NCBI GenBank assembly: GCA_044221335.1 | Contig: JBGAPI010000002.1 | Span: 1 to 64,000, forward strand | Direction of reading: 5' to 3' | DNA from: JBGAPI01 sp044221335 | Lineage (GTDB): Bacteria > Pseudomonadota > Gammaproteobacteria > Xanthomonadales > Ahniellaceae | Length of the DNA: 64,000 nucleotides | Shown: piece after piece, positions 1 to 7,975 of the stretch | Numbering within the stretch: position 1 is the stretch's first letter | Layout of the letters: the number at the start of each line of letters is the position of its first letter | The notes under the pieces: generated by a model | What the model saw: only the letters and a program-made list of their open reading frames with translations | Told to the model about the DNA's origin: nothing | The model's database searches: none | Made by a program: the position numbers and the translations under genes

Positions 1-2
1 GG

Positions 3-107
3 CTGGCCGTCGCCCGGGCCGCGGCGGCCGGAGCGCGCCGCGAGGCGGCTTCGGCGCGTGCGGCGGCGCCGCCGGCGGCGATCGCGGAGGTCGCTGCGAC
101 GCCCTGA
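3..107 (+). CDS. C-terminal end of an unidentified protein (partial)
   Basis: An open frame enters from the left edge and ends at the TGA at 105-107. It encodes 34 Ala/Arg-rich residues ending in EVAATP. The composition resembles the low-complexity tail of a GC-rich gene, but nothing identifies a family and the neighbouring frames are also open. It is listed because the next gene has its own ribosome binding site and the 85 bases between them look non-coding. The identity is unknown and the call is weak. Confidence 0.35.
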   Translation: MAVARAAAAGARREAASARAAAPPAAIAEVAATP

Positions 108-192
108 GATGGTTGCGGGCCGGTCGCCGTTCCGTCATCCCCGCGACATCAAGGCGGGCTAGCGTGGCCGGAGTCCCAAAAGGAGTCCGGCC

Positions 193-603
193 ATGACCGC
201 TCCCCGTCTCGCCCTCCTCTTCACCGTGACGGCGATCGCCGGCGCCGCCTGGTGCTGGCACGCCAGTGGCGTCGACCGCGGCGATGACATCGGGCGTGCG
301 CTGCGCTCCGGCCAGTGGCAACTCGCGCAGCAACGCATCGACGCCCATCGCAGCCAGCACGGCCGCAGTGCCGAACTCGCCCGCTGGCAGACCGCCCTCG
401 ACCTCGCGGCGCGTGGGCCGCAGGTGGCACGTGAAGGTCAGGCGCCGGTCGAGGCACCGGCGGCGCCCTCCATCGACATCCCGTACGAGAACCCGGAATT
501 CGCTGAGTCGAGCCGCGCGACCGTCGCAGCCGATACCGTCCCCGCGAGCAGCGATCGCGACGACCACGGCGTCGATGCCCCCGCGGTGCTCGTCACCCGC
601 TGA
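193..603 (+). CDS. Small membrane-anchored hypothetical protein
   Basis: The protein has 136 residues and I do not recognise the family. Residues 5-22 form one hydrophobic segment that would act as a signal anchor, leaving a soluble C-terminal part outside the cytoplasm. Residues 30-70 are a charged helical stretch with one possible TPR-like helix pair, and the second half is Pro/Ala/Asp-rich and probably disordered. An AGGAG Shine-Dalgarno lies 7 bases before the ATG, supporting this start. It converges on the hydrolase gene with a 20-base gap. Coding status is supported by the start signal, not by homology. Confidence 0.6.
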   Translation: MTAPRLALLFTVTAIAGAAWCWHASGVDRGDDIGRALRSGQWQLAQQRIDAHRSQHGRSAELARWQTALDLAARGPQVAREGQAPVEAPAAPSIDIPYENPEFAESSRATVAADTVPASSDRDDHGVDAPAVLVTR

Positions 604-623
604 GCGGGCCGCCGCGCCGTCGC

Positions 624-1469
624 TCAACGCTGCAGCACGAAGGCCTCGATCGGCTCCCACACGGCATTGTCGGGGTGCTGGAACGGGTCGTTGTGCTTCA
701 TTCCCGCGACTTCCAGCAGCGGACGTCCAGGCGGCAGCGCGGCGTGCAGGGTACGCGCCCGCGCCAGCGGGACGATGCGGTCAGATTCGCCGTGGAGGTG
801 CAGGATCGGCAAGCTCAGCCGCGGCGCCAAGGCGACATTGTCGTACACGTCGGCGACCAGCCGGTTGAACGGCGCCGGCAGCCGCCCGCTGTCGTCCAGG
901 TAGTCACGCACCGAGCTGAAGCAGGAGATCAGTACCAGGCCGGCGGCGCGGTCGTTCAGGGGCACCGGGATGCTGAGCAGCTGACTGCAGCCGCCGGACA
1001 GTCCGATCGCCACGACCCGCCGCGTCGGCGGCTCGGCCGCCGCGAAGGCGGCCCAGGCCGCAGCGGTGTCGCGCACCATGCCGTCGATGCTGGCCTCGCC
1101 CGTGCTGGCGCCGAATCCGGCGTAGTCGAAACTCGCGCTCTCGATGCCGGCGTGGGCCAGGCGCTGCTGCACCGCGATCCAGTCCTCGAGTCGCTCGGGC
1201 TGGCCGCCATGCGCGATCAGGACCGCCGTGACCGGTTCGCCGGCAGCCGGCGCGACCCATCGCATGTGCAAGGTTTCACCGCCACTCGGCAGCTCGACGT
1301 CGCGCACGACGATGCCGTCGTCGGCCGGCAACGGCAGTACCGGATGCTCTTTCGGACGCGCCAGGATCGCCGCTTCCAGCTGGCGGGTAATCAGCACGCG
1401 AGCCAGCGGGATCGCGACGACAACGAGGGCCAGCATGATCCAGGGCCAACGGCGGCGGCGTGCATTCAT
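624..1469 (-). CDS. Alpha/beta hydrolase with N-terminal membrane anchor
   Basis: This 281-residue alpha/beta-fold hydrolase is likely a membrane-tethered esterase or peptidase-like enzyme facing the periplasm. A hydrophobic segment lies at about residues 9-26 after an Arg-rich start. The nucleophile elbow is G-L-S-G-G with Ser near residue 158; the acid is Asp in GESD and the base is His in MKHND near the C-terminus, so the triad is complete. The oxyanion region is the HGG stretch near residue 87. The start at 1469 was chosen over upstream alternatives because GGAGA sits 5 bases before it. The substrate cannot be read from the sequence. Confidence 0.82.
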   Translation of the reverse strand: MNARRRRWPWIMLALVVVAIPLARVLITRQLEAAILARPKEHPVLPLPADDGIVVRDVELPSGGETLHMRWVAPAAGEPVTAVLIAHGGQPERLEDWIAVQQRLAHAGIESASFDYAGFGASTGEASIDGMVRDTAAAWAAFAAAEPPTRRVVAIGLSGGCSQLLSIPVPLNDRAAGLVLISCFSSVRDYLDDSGRLPAPFNRLVADVYDNVALAPRLSLPILHLHGESDRIVPLARARTLHAALPPGRPLLEVAGMKHNDPFQHPDNAVWEPIEAFVLQR

Positions 1470-1688
1470 CGGTCTCTCCGGCATCGGATCGATACCTCGC
1501 CTACGGGCACCCATCGGGCTCGGATGCCTGCGGGGCCCGGCGCCGGTCCATCATCGCCGCCCACGTTGGCGACCTCATCAATGCTAGCGAAGCTCCAATA
1601 GGGTAAAGATCTGCCGATTTTCAGTCGCAATCGGCATGAATCTCGGACCCGCCTCCCGTTGCGACGGCCCCAACCCGGGGTTTGCGCG

Positions 1689-2189
1689 TCAGCGCGAACC
1701 CACGTGGTCGGCCATCTTCGACAGTGCGATCGTCAATGCCGCACTGCCCAGCGTCTTCACCAGTCCGGAGTGCTGGGCGAAGAAGCCGCTCATCGCGCCG
1801 ACCACGTCGTCGCCGCCGTGCTGGTGCGCGGCCTCGGCCATCGCCTGCACCTGGTCCGGGCTGACCTGATGGGGGTCGAGGCCGAGCGTCGGATGCGACG
1901 GATCGAAGTTTCCGACGGCGCCACCGCGGGCGATGGCCGCGATCGCTGCCGGTCCCAGCACCTCGGCGAGCTGGCCGAGGATGGCGCCGCGCTGGCTGCC
2001 GGACGCGTTGCCGAACATCTGCGCAACCATGTCGGCGAACGGCGGGGTCTGGCTGGAATTGAAGGCCGCGGCGAGGCCAGCCTGCAGCACGTCGGGCGAC
2101 GCCTGTTGCGCGACCTGGTGGTAGTGGTCTTCCTGCGACGCGCTGCCGCCGAGGACGCTGGAGAGGAGTCCGCCGAGATCGATGTTCAT
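1689..2189 (-). CDS. YidB-like (DUF937) protein
   Basis: The protein has 166 residues and begins MNIDLGGLLSSVLGG. A Gly-rich amphipathic start, a helical middle with conserved Pro/Asp turns (DPHQVSPDQVQAMAE) and a hydrophobic C-terminal helix are typical of the YidB/DUF937 family, whose biochemical role is not settled. GGAGGA precedes the ATG by 5 bases, so the longer upstream reading is not used. It follows the GlsB-like gene by 16 bases in the same direction, and the two probably share a transcript. YidB-like and GlsB-like genes often accompany stress-response loci, but a joint function here is inference. Confidence 0.75.
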   Translation of the reverse strand: MNIDLGGLLSSVLGGSASQEDHYHQVAQQASPDVLQAGLAAAFNSSQTPPFADMVAQMFGNASGSQRGAILGQLAEVLGPAAIAAIARGGAVGNFDPSHPTLGLDPHQVSPDQVQAMAEAAHQHGGDDVVGAMSGFFAQHSGLVKTLGSAALTIALSKMADHVGSR

Positions 2190-2205
2190 CGCATTCCTCC
2201 GTGGG

Positions 2206-2463
2206 TCAGGATTTCGAGGAGCCGCGCACCGCGTGATAGGCCAGCAGCAGCAGGATCGCGCCGACCACGGAGCCGATGAAGCCGGCACCCTGCCCCGCGT
2301 GGTACCAGCCGATGTACTGGCCGAGATAGGTGGCCGCGATCGACCCGGCGATGCCGATCGCCGAGGTGACGAGGCAGCCCTGGGGGTCGCGTCCGGGCGT
2401 CAGCATCTTCGCCACGACGCCGATCACGAAGCCGATCAGGAGGGTCCAGACCAGATGCGTCAT
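2206..2463 (-). CDS. GlsB/YeaQ/YmgE-type small membrane protein
   Basis: This 85-residue protein belongs to the transglycosylase-associated (GlsB/YeaQ/YmgE) family of small inner-membrane stress proteins. Three hydrophobic segments are visible at about residues 4-20, 31-48 and 60-78. Between the first two lies the family signature K-x-L-x-PGRDPQGC, the loop normally seen as PG.DPGG. The length matches the family norm. GGAG lies 8 bases before the ATG. It sits upstream of the YidB-like gene on the same strand. Members are induced by general or envelope stress in several bacteria; no specific regulator site was found here. Confidence 0.85.
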   Translation of the reverse strand: MTHLVWTLLIGFVIGVVAKMLTPGRDPQGCLVTSAIGIAGSIAATYLGQYIGWYHAGQGAGFIGSVVGAILLLLAYHAVRGSSKS

Positions 2464-2593
2464 CGCGATGCTCCAGGGAAGTGGGTCGGCAGACGGTCAA
2501 TTCCGGCACGGCGAGCCGGCATTGCACCATAGCCGCTGACTCCGGACGATGTCATGACCGATCGCCCATCTCGAGCGTCCCGCGAGCGGATGC

Positions 2594-3001
2594 TCAGCGC
2601 TGCGCCTTCACCAGGCTCGCGACCCAGGCGGCGAACACCGAGATCACCACGCCGACGATCGCGCTCGTGCCGAGCGCCAGCCAGTAGTTCGGATTCAGAA
2701 GCTGCTCCAGCTGGTGCTGCGGCAGCAGGATGGTGCCGATCACCACCAGCATGCCGACCGCGGTCGAGGCCACGGCCACCAGTGCGCCGTGCAGCGGCGC
2801 CTGCTCGCCGCACAGCCAGCCGGCCACGAAGCCGCCCGCGGCCTTGCCGGCCCAGCCGAGCACCCGGCCGACGACGCTGTACAGCCACAGCAGCTCCGGA
2901 TTCTCGCGCCAGGGAATCAGCCAGTTCATCGCGATCGACAGGAACGCGAAGCACACCGCGACCGCGGTGCCGTAGGCCAGGGCCAGCCAGTGGATGCGCA
3001 T
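2594..3001 (-). CDS. Four-helix inner-membrane protein, unknown
   Basis: The protein has 135 residues with four predicted membrane helices at about residues 5-27, 38-62, 68-92 and 106-130. Short charged loops separate them and a positive C-terminus (VKAQR) probably stays in the cytoplasm. No catalytic motif is evident and I do not recognise a named family. The ATG has GGAGG eight bases upstream. The gene begins 17 bases after the pgk stop on the same strand, so it is probably cotranscribed with pgk. Nothing suggests a glycolytic role beyond that adjacency. Confidence 0.72.
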   Translation of the reverse strand: MRIHWLALAYGTAVAVCFAFLSIAMNWLIPWRENPELLWLYSVVGRVLGWAGKAAGGFVAGWLCGEQAPLHGALVAVASTAVGMLVVIGTILLPQHQLEQLLNPNYWLALGTSAIVGVVISVFAAWVASLVKAQR

Positions 3002-3018
3002 CGCGATGTCCTCCGGCG

Positions 3019-4194
3019 TCAGCCGCCGCGTTCCGCCAGGGCCGCCACCGCCGGCAGGGTCTTGCCCTCGAGGAATTCGAGGAAGGCGCCGCCGCCGGTG
3101 GAAATGTAGGAAATGCCGCTCGCGACGTCGTACTTGTCGACCGCGGCCAGCGTGTCGCCGCCGCCGGCGATCGAGAACGCCATCGACTCGGCGATCGCGC
3201 GCGCGACCGCCTCGGTGCCGTGGCCGAACGCGTCGAACTCGAACACCCCGACCGGGCCGTTCCAGACCACGCTGCCGGCGCGGTGGATCAGCCCGGCATA
3301 GGCGCTCGCGGTCTCCGGCCCGATGTCGAGGATCATGTCCTCGGCACCGATCTCCGCGAGCTTCTTCACCGTGGCCGGCGCGTCGGCGGCGAAGCGCGGC
3401 GCCACCACGACGTCGGTCGGCAACGGAATCGCGGCGCCGCGCGCGGCCGCCGCCGCGACGATTCGTTTCGCGGTTTCGACGAGGTCCGGCTCGCAGAGCG
3501 ACTTGCCGACCGGGTAGCCCGCCGCCGCGATGAAGGTGTTGGCGATGCCGCCGCCGACGATCAGCTGGTCGACCTTGGCGACGAGGTTCTCCAGCAGCGC
3601 GAGCTTGGTCGAGACCTTGGAGCCGGCGACGATCGCGACCAGCGGCCGCTTCGGGTGTTCCAGCGCGCGGCCGAGCGCGTCGAGTTCGGCCGACAGCAGC
3701 GGCCCGGCGCAGGCGACCGGTGCGTGGCGGATCACGCCGTGGGTCGAGGCCTGCGCCCGATGCGCGGTGCCGAAGGCGTCCATCACGAACACGTCGCACA
3801 GCGCCGCGTACTGCCGCGACAGGTCGTCCGCGTCCTTGTCCTCGCCGACGTTCATCCGGCAGTTCTCCAGCAGAACGATCCGCCCCGGCTCGACGGCGAC
3901 GCCGCCGAGGTAGTCGCGAACCAGCGGTACCGGCTGCCCGAGCGCCTCGGCCAGCCAGGCGGCGACCGGCGCCAGCGACGAGGCGGCGTCCCACTGGCCT
4001 TCCTTCGGGCGCCCGAGATGGCTCGTCACCATCAGTCTCGCCCCGGCGGCGAGCGCGTGCCTGATCGTCGGCAGCGCGGCCTCGAGGCGCTGCGTCGAGG
4101 TGATCGCGCCGTCCTTGATCGGCACGTTCAGGTCCTCGCGGATCAGCACGCGCTTGCCGGCGAGGTCGAGGTCGGTCATCCGAAGGACGGGCAT
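3019..4194 (-). CDS. pgk: Phosphoglycerate kinase
   Basis: Phosphoglycerate kinase transfers a phosphate from 1,3-bisphosphoglycerate to ADP in cytosolic glycolysis, or the reverse in gluconeogenesis. The 391-residue product has the family's usual length. It shows the N-domain substrate loop REDLNVP, the SHLGRPKEG segment, the hinge AGSKVSTKLALLENL and the C-terminal nucleotide loop GGGDTLAAVDK. AGGAG lies 6 bases before the chosen ATG; translation could also begin at the Met six codons in. The upstream region shared with divergent hemN carries a G-rich tract and a 114-bp palindromic repeat. A four-helix membrane protein follows on the same strand. Confidence 0.97.
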   Translation of the reverse strand: MPVLRMTDLDLAGKRVLIREDLNVPIKDGAITSTQRLEAALPTIRHALAAGARLMVTSHLGRPKEGQWDAASSLAPVAAWLAEALGQPVPLVRDYLGGVAVEPGRIVLLENCRMNVGEDKDADDLSRQYAALCDVFVMDAFGTAHRAQASTHGVIRHAPVACAGPLLSAELDALGRALEHPKRPLVAIVAGSKVSTKLALLENLVAKVDQLIVGGGIANTFIAAAGYPVGKSLCEPDLVETAKRIVAAAAARGAAIPLPTDVVVAPRFAADAPATVKKLAEIGAEDMILDIGPETASAYAGLIHRAGSVVWNGPVGVFEFDAFGHGTEAVARAIAESMAFSIAGGGDTLAAVDKYDVASGISYISTGGGAFLEFLEGKTLPAVAALAERGG

Positions 4195-4253
4195 GGTCGG
4201 CTCCTGGGGGAAGGCGGCGATTATCGCTGCTGGGCTTGGAGGGGCGCCATGGC

Positions 4254-4336
4254 TTGGGGTCGGTGGGGGTCGGTGGGGGTAGGGATTGGGCGCTGGGATT
4301 GGGGGCCGAGGTTTGGGGGCCGAGAGTTGGGGTTGA
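4254..4336 (+). repeat. G-rich tract with quadruplex potential
   Basis: The divergent spacer between pgk and hemN holds a G/T-rich stretch with many GGG to GGGGG runs separated by one to seven bases. At least four runs are close enough to fold as a G-quadruplex on the plus strand. It lies 60 bases upstream of the pgk start, so it could affect transcription of pgk. Alternatively it is simple low-complexity drift next to the palindromic repeat. A C-rich mirror of this situation exists at about 22780-22870. Confidence 0.45.
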
Positions 4337-4344
4337 GAAATCAT

Positions 4345-4458
4345 CCGTCATTGCGATGAGGAGCGCAGCTCCGACGAAGCAACCCAGCGACTTGGCTCTT
4401 GCTTCGGCACGACGAACAGCAAAGGCGCTGGATTGCTTCGCTGCGCTCGCAATGACGG
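4345..4458. repeat. Palindromic intergenic element, copy 1 (long arm left)
   Basis: This element begins CCGTCATTGCG and ends CGCAATGACGG, the two ends being inverted copies. The left arm is the long form, carrying an extra GAGGAGCGCAGCTCC-type insertion before GACGAAGCAACCCAG. The right arm is the short form, reading CTGGATTGCTTCGCTGCGCTCGCAATGACGG in pieces. Four further copies occur at 7784, 9319, 12204 and 22572, all 114-116 bp and all intergenic. It lies in the pgk/hemN spacer, about 50 bases before the FNR-like box. Confidence 0.85.
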
Positions 4459-4510
4459 ATGCTTTCTCAGCCGCCAGCCCTCAGCCGTCAGCCCCGCAAT
4501 TCACTCGCAC

Positions 4511-4524
4511 TTGATTCGAGTCAA
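4511..4524 (+). promoter_or_regulatory. FNR/Anr-like box upstream of hemN
   Basis: The palindrome TTGATTCGAGTCAA differs from the FNR/Anr consensus TTGAT-N4-ATCAA at a single position. It ends 36 bases before the hemN ATG, as expected for an oxygen-controlled activator site near a promoter. HemN works without oxygen and is under FNR/Anr control in other gammaproteobacteria, so site and gene agree. A second such box lies at 58376-58389 before the multiheme cytochrome operon. No FNR gene is in the window. Confidence 0.7.
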
Positions 4525-4560
4525 GTCAGCCGCGGCGCCCGCGGCCTAGGCTCAGCGCCC

Positions 4561-5952
4561 ATGAACCCCGCCGTCCACTTCGACCCCGAACTGCTGACGG
4601 CCTACGACGTCGCCGGTCCGCGCTACACCTCCTACCCGACCGCACCGCATTTCCACCCCGGCGTCGGTGCCGGCCAGTACGTCGAGGCGCTGCGCGCCAG
4701 CAACGAGGATCCGATCCCGCGGCCACTGTCGCTGTACGCACATGTCCCGTTCTGCTTCTCGCCGTGCTTCTACTGCGGCTGCAACCGGATCATCACCCGC
4801 GACCGCGACCGCGCCGCCGTCTACCTCGGCTGGCTCACCCGCGAGATCGACCTGCACGCCCGTCTCGTCGACCGCGACCGCAAGGTGGTGCAGCTGCATC
4901 TCGGCGGCGGCACCCCGAATTTCCTCGACGCCGGGCAACTCACCGAGCTCGTCGACCACATCGACGATGCCTTCAAGCTCGCGCCGGAAAAGGAGCGCGA
5001 GTTCGGGATCGAGGTCGACCCGCGCTTCGCGGATCCGGACTTCATCCGCGCGCTCGGCGCGATCGGCTTCAACCGGATCAGCCTCGGGGTGCAGGACATC
5101 GACCCGACGGTGCAGGAGGCGATCAACCGGATCCAGCCGTTCGCGATGACGCAGGCGGTGATGGACACCGCGCGCTCCAGCGGCTTCCACTCGATCAACC
5201 TCGACCTCATCTACGGCCTGCCGCGACAGACCCGGGACGGCTTCGGCAGCACGCTCGACACGGTGATCGCGTCGGCCCCGGACCGGATCGCGCTGTACAG
5301 CTACGCCCACCTGCCGAGCATCTTCCGGGCGCAGCGCCAGATCGACGACGCCGACCTGCCGGCGCCGGCGGAGAAGCTCGCGCTGCTCGGCCTCGCGATC
5401 GAGAAGCTGTCGGCCGCCGGCTACCGCTACATCGGCATGGACCACTTCGCCCGCCCCGATGACGAACTCGCGCGTGCGCAGGACGACGGCACCCTGGTGC
5501 GCAACTTCCAGGGCTATTCGACCCACGGCGAGTGCGACCTGATCGGGCTCGGGGTGTCGTCGATCGGCCACGTCGGCGACTGTTTCGTGCAGAACCACCG
5601 CGACGTCGTGGCCTGGGAGGCCGCGTTGGCAAACGGCGACCTGCCGATCGCCAAGGGCCACGTCGCCAGCGCCGAGGATCGCCTGCGCAGCGAGATCGTG
5701 CAGCGGCTGATGTGCGACGGCGAGCTCGACTTCCGCAGCATCGAACATCGCTTCGGCATCGGCTTCGAGTCGCACTTCGGCCGCGAGCTGGAACGAGTGA
5801 AGAAGATCGCGGCCGACGGCCTGGTGCGCCTCGACGACCGCCACATCGAGGTCACGCCGCGTGGGCGGCTACTGCTTCGGATCGTCGCGATGAGCTTCGA
5901 CGCCTACCTCGACAAGCCGAGCAACGTGCCGAAGTTCTCGAAGGTGATTTGA
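4561..5952 (+). CDS. hemN: Oxygen-independent coproporphyrinogen III dehydrogenase
   Basis: HemN is a cytosolic radical-SAM enzyme that decarboxylates two propionates of coproporphyrinogen III to give protoporphyrinogen IX without oxygen. The 463-residue product carries the 4Fe-4S/SAM motif C-x3-C-x2-C-x-C at residues 65-74 (CFSPCFYCGC), the HLGGGTPNFL stretch and the GxQDxD segment (LGVQDIDPTVQEAINR). Its length matches true HemN rather than the shorter HemW. The ATG starts the conserved N-terminal segment with AYDVAGPRYTSYP. An FNR-like box lies just upstream. The aerobic counterpart hemF is at 53983, so the organism can make haem with or without oxygen. Confidence 0.97.
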   Translation: MNPAVHFDPELLTAYDVAGPRYTSYPTAPHFHPGVGAGQYVEALRASNEDPIPRPLSLYAHVPFCFSPCFYCGCNRIITRDRDRAAVYLGWLTREIDLHARLVDRDRKVVQLHLGGGTPNFLDAGQLTELVDHIDDAFKLAPEKEREFGIEVDPRFADPDFIRALGAIGFNRISLGVQDIDPTVQEAINRIQPFAMTQAVMDTARSSGFHSINLDLIYGLPRQTRDGFGSTLDTVIASAPDRIALYSYAHLPSIFRAQRQIDDADLPAPAEKLALLGLAIEKLSAAGYRYIGMDHFARPDDELARAQDDGTLVRNFQGYSTHGECDLIGLGVSSIGHVGDCFVQNHRDVVAWEAALANGDLPIAKGHVASAEDRLRSEIVQRLMCDGELDFRSIEHRFGIGFESHFGRELERVKKIAADGLVRLDDRHIEVTPRGRLLLRIVAMSFDAYLDKPSNVPKFSKVI

Positions 5953-5966
5953 CGGCGCCGGCCTCC

Positions 5967-6009
5967 GGGAGTTTCCTCTCCGGCGCTGCGCGTCGGCGAG
6001 GAAATTCCC
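5967..6009. terminator. Stem-loop after hemN
   Basis: Twelve-base arms GGGAGTTTCCTC and GAGGAAATTCCC pair at 11 of 12 positions around a 19-base GC-rich loop. It lies 15 bases after the hemN stop. There is no T-run, so it may be a weak or factor-assisted terminator or an mRNA-stabilising hairpin rather than a classical intrinsic terminator. Confidence 0.5.
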
Positions 6010-6068
6010 GCAGTCGACGGCTGCAACTTGGACGGCCTATCGCGTTGCGCACTGAATCGTCGATGCAT

Positions 6069-6105
6069 GGGCTGGGCAGCGCCCGAAGGCTGAAGCCCAC
6101 CCTAC
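6069..6105. repeat. REP-like palindrome ending in CCCTAC
   Basis: A GC-rich imperfect palindrome with GGGCTGGGC on one side and GAAGCCCACCCTAC on the other. On the minus strand it begins GTAGGGTGGGC, like the GTAGGGCG elements at 15049, 24611 and 54879. It lies in the intergenic stretch between hemN and a small hypothetical gene. The rest of 5953-6142 holds nothing else I can identify. Confidence 0.45.
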
Positions 6106-6142
6106 GACCTTTCCGCGTTTGACTTGCCGAAGGCCGCTCGGA

Positions 6143-6526
6143 TCAGCAGCACAGGCGCGCGAACGAGCAGGCCCAGAACGGCAACGACGAGGCCCGTCTG
6201 TTCCGCACGATCGCGCTTCCGCACCGCGGCCCCAGTGAGGGAAATGGCAATTCACCTGGCTTGATGTCGCCTCCCAGACGTGCGATCGCATGCTGCAACA
6301 GCAGGTAGAGGGTCGGCGACTTTTTCCCTTCGTGCCGTATCGAGACGCGGCGCCGCCTGGGGTTGCACAGCACCTCGGCCCCCGCGCCCGGCAACGCGGC
6401 GAACTCCACGCGATTGCCATCGAGTCGCAATTCCATGCCCGACAGCTGTTCGGCTGCCCTGACCAGCGCTTTGGCACTCGGGGCTAGGCCCTTGAACCTC
6501 GCGCTGAGCAATTCCTTCGGCAGCAC
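6143..6526 (-). CDS. Small hypothetical protein, GTG start
   Basis: This 127-residue reading frame starts at GTG with GGAG seven bases upstream. The first 95 residues look like a real cytosolic protein, with a helical start (LLSARFKGLAPSAKALVRAAEQLSG), alternating hydrophobic strands and a segment YLLLQHAIARLGG. The last 30 residues, rich in Cys, Arg and Ser, look out of frame, so the gene may be truncated or degraded at its 3' end. I do not recognise the family. The genes on either side are unrelated. Confidence 0.42.
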   Translation of the reverse strand: MLPKELLSARFKGLAPSAKALVRAAEQLSGMELRLDGNRVEFAALPGAGAEVLCNPRRRRVSIRHEGKKSPTLYLLLQHAIARLGGDIKPGELPFPSLGPRCGSAIVRNRRASSLPFWACSFARLCC

Positions 6527-6613
6527 GGAAAATCTCCGCGAGGTGTTCCCTGGCGGCGGCGACCTCGAGTCGAGGAATTCGTGGGCTTGCGCGCGGCGCC
6601 GGCCTACGAATTC

Positions 6614-7666
6614 CTAGCCTGCCGACTTCTCGATCTGCTTCACCATCGCCGACAGGCCCCCCTGCAGCGCGAACACCGCGATGCCCATCTTCGACAGGAT
6701 GAAGGCCGCGGCGGCGGAGCGTTCGCCGGTGTTGCAGTAGACGACGACCTTCTTGCCGCGCTCGAACTCGGTGGCGCGTTCGCGCAGCTGGAACAGCGGC
6801 ACGTTGAGGGCGCCCTTGACCGCGCGGTCCTTGAACTCCTCCGGCAGGCGCACGTCGAGGATCAGCGCGCCCTGGCGCACCAGGATCGAGGCCTGGCCGG
6901 GGGTGATCCAGTCGACTACCGGCGGCTTCAGCACCTCGGTGAAGTCCTTCGACGACAGCCGCATCAGCTTGCCGTTGGTCTTCATCGACACGGTCGCGTT
7001 GCGGGTGGAATTGGTCAGCAGCGCGTCCTCGCCGAAGGTGTCGCCCCGCACCAGGTAGGCCACCACCGCGTCCTCGCCGTCGACCAGCTTGGACACCGAG
7101 CAGGTGCCTTCCTTGATCACGTAGAAGTAGTCGGCGGCATCGCCCTCGCGCAGGATCACGTCGCCGGCGCTGACCGCGATCTCCTCGAAGCGGGTGAACA
7201 TCCGCTCGATGTTGGCGGTCGGCAGCTTGTGCAAGGCGCGGTTCTGCAGCAGGCGGAACACCCAGCGGTTGCTGCTGGCGTCGGCGTCGTAGTGCTTGAA
7301 GTTCTCCGAGCGCGACAGCTGGTCCCAGGTGATCACCTTCTCCATGAAGCGGCGGTCGATCTTCACCACCACCGCATGCATCGACTCCACCACGGCGGTG
7401 AAGCGGCGCGGCTGCAGGTCGGAGATGGCGTAGCGGCCCTGCAGCGAGCGCGCCTCGGTGGTCTTGACCTTGCCGTCGGGGTATTGGCCCCGCACCACGC
7501 CTTCCAGCAGGAAGATGGTGTGGTCGTCGGTGTCGCCGGCGGTGAACAGGATCGCGCCCTTTCCGACCTCGAGCCGTTCGGCATCGTTGGCGATCTGCTC
7601 CAGGTGCTCCGGCCGCAGCGAATCGAGCGGATAGAGTTTGGCGATGTCGGCGGAGTTGACGCCCAT
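6614..7666 (-). CDS. Double cyclic-nucleotide-binding protein with C-terminal rhodanese
   Basis: This is a 350-residue cytosolic protein with an unusual layout. Residues 15-125 and 150-255 are two CRP-type cNMP-binding domains. The second keeps the phosphate-binding cassette as FGEDALL...TRNATV; the first has lost it. Residues 260-348 are a rhodanese domain with active-site Cys311 in the loop CNTGERS and the DVRLPEEF entrance motif. There is no DNA-binding helix-turn-helix, so it is not a transcription factor. It may sense a nucleotide and gate sulfur transfer or act as a scaffold. It is separated from terC by a 309-base gap holding a palindromic repeat. Confidence 0.85.
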   Translation of the reverse strand: MGVNSADIAKLYPLDSLRPEHLEQIANDAERLEVGKGAILFTAGDTDDHTIFLLEGVVRGQYPDGKVKTTEARSLQGRYAISDLQPRRFTAVVESMHAVVVKIDRRFMEKVITWDQLSRSENFKHYDADASSNRWVFRLLQNRALHKLPTANIERMFTRFEEIAVSAGDVILREGDAADYFYVIKEGTCSVSKLVDGEDAVVAYLVRGDTFGEDALLTNSTRNATVSMKTNGKLMRLSSKDFTEVLKPPVVDWITPGQASILVRQGALILDVRLPEEFKDRAVKGALNVPLFQLRERATEFERGKKVVVYCNTGERSAAAAFILSKMGIAVFALQGGLSAMVKQIEKSAG

Positions 7667-7783
7667 GGGGACGGCCTTGGCAGGCGCGACGGGTCGCGCT
7701 GGGGGTTCAAGTGTAGGCGGCGGTTCGTCTTCCGGGGAAGAGCGGGAATTCGGGACGAAAGGGCTATGGACTCCCGAAGCCTC

Positions 7784-7898
7784 CCGTCATCGCGGGGAGG
7801 AGCGCCGCGACGACGCGGCAGGCCGGCGACCTGGCTTTTCGCCACGCCGGAACAGGCACGAAGGCCCTGGATTGCTTCGCTGCGCTCGCAAGGACCGG
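7784..7898. repeat. Palindromic intergenic element, copy 2 (degenerate)
   Basis: Same family as the elements at 4345, 9319, 12204 and 22572, but with more changes. The left long arm starts CCGTCATCGCGGGGAGGAG instead of CCGTCATTGCGAGGAGGAG. The right short arm keeps CTGGATTGCTTCGCTGCG and then ends CTCGCAAGGACCGGG rather than CTCGCAATGACGG. It fills much of the spacer between terC and the cNMP/rhodanese gene. The degeneracy suggests an older insertion. Confidence 0.65.
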
Positions 7899-7975
7899 GT
7901 CCAGGATCCCCTGCAGCGGCACCTGGGCCGCTCCTGCGCCGAGGCCGGATCCGGAGCAGCGGGCCCGGGCCCGCG

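Noticed and set aside
1698..1715. CCACGTGG core resembling a third parS site
   Set aside because: Only the central core matches; the outer half-site bases do not, and it is far from the origin cluster.
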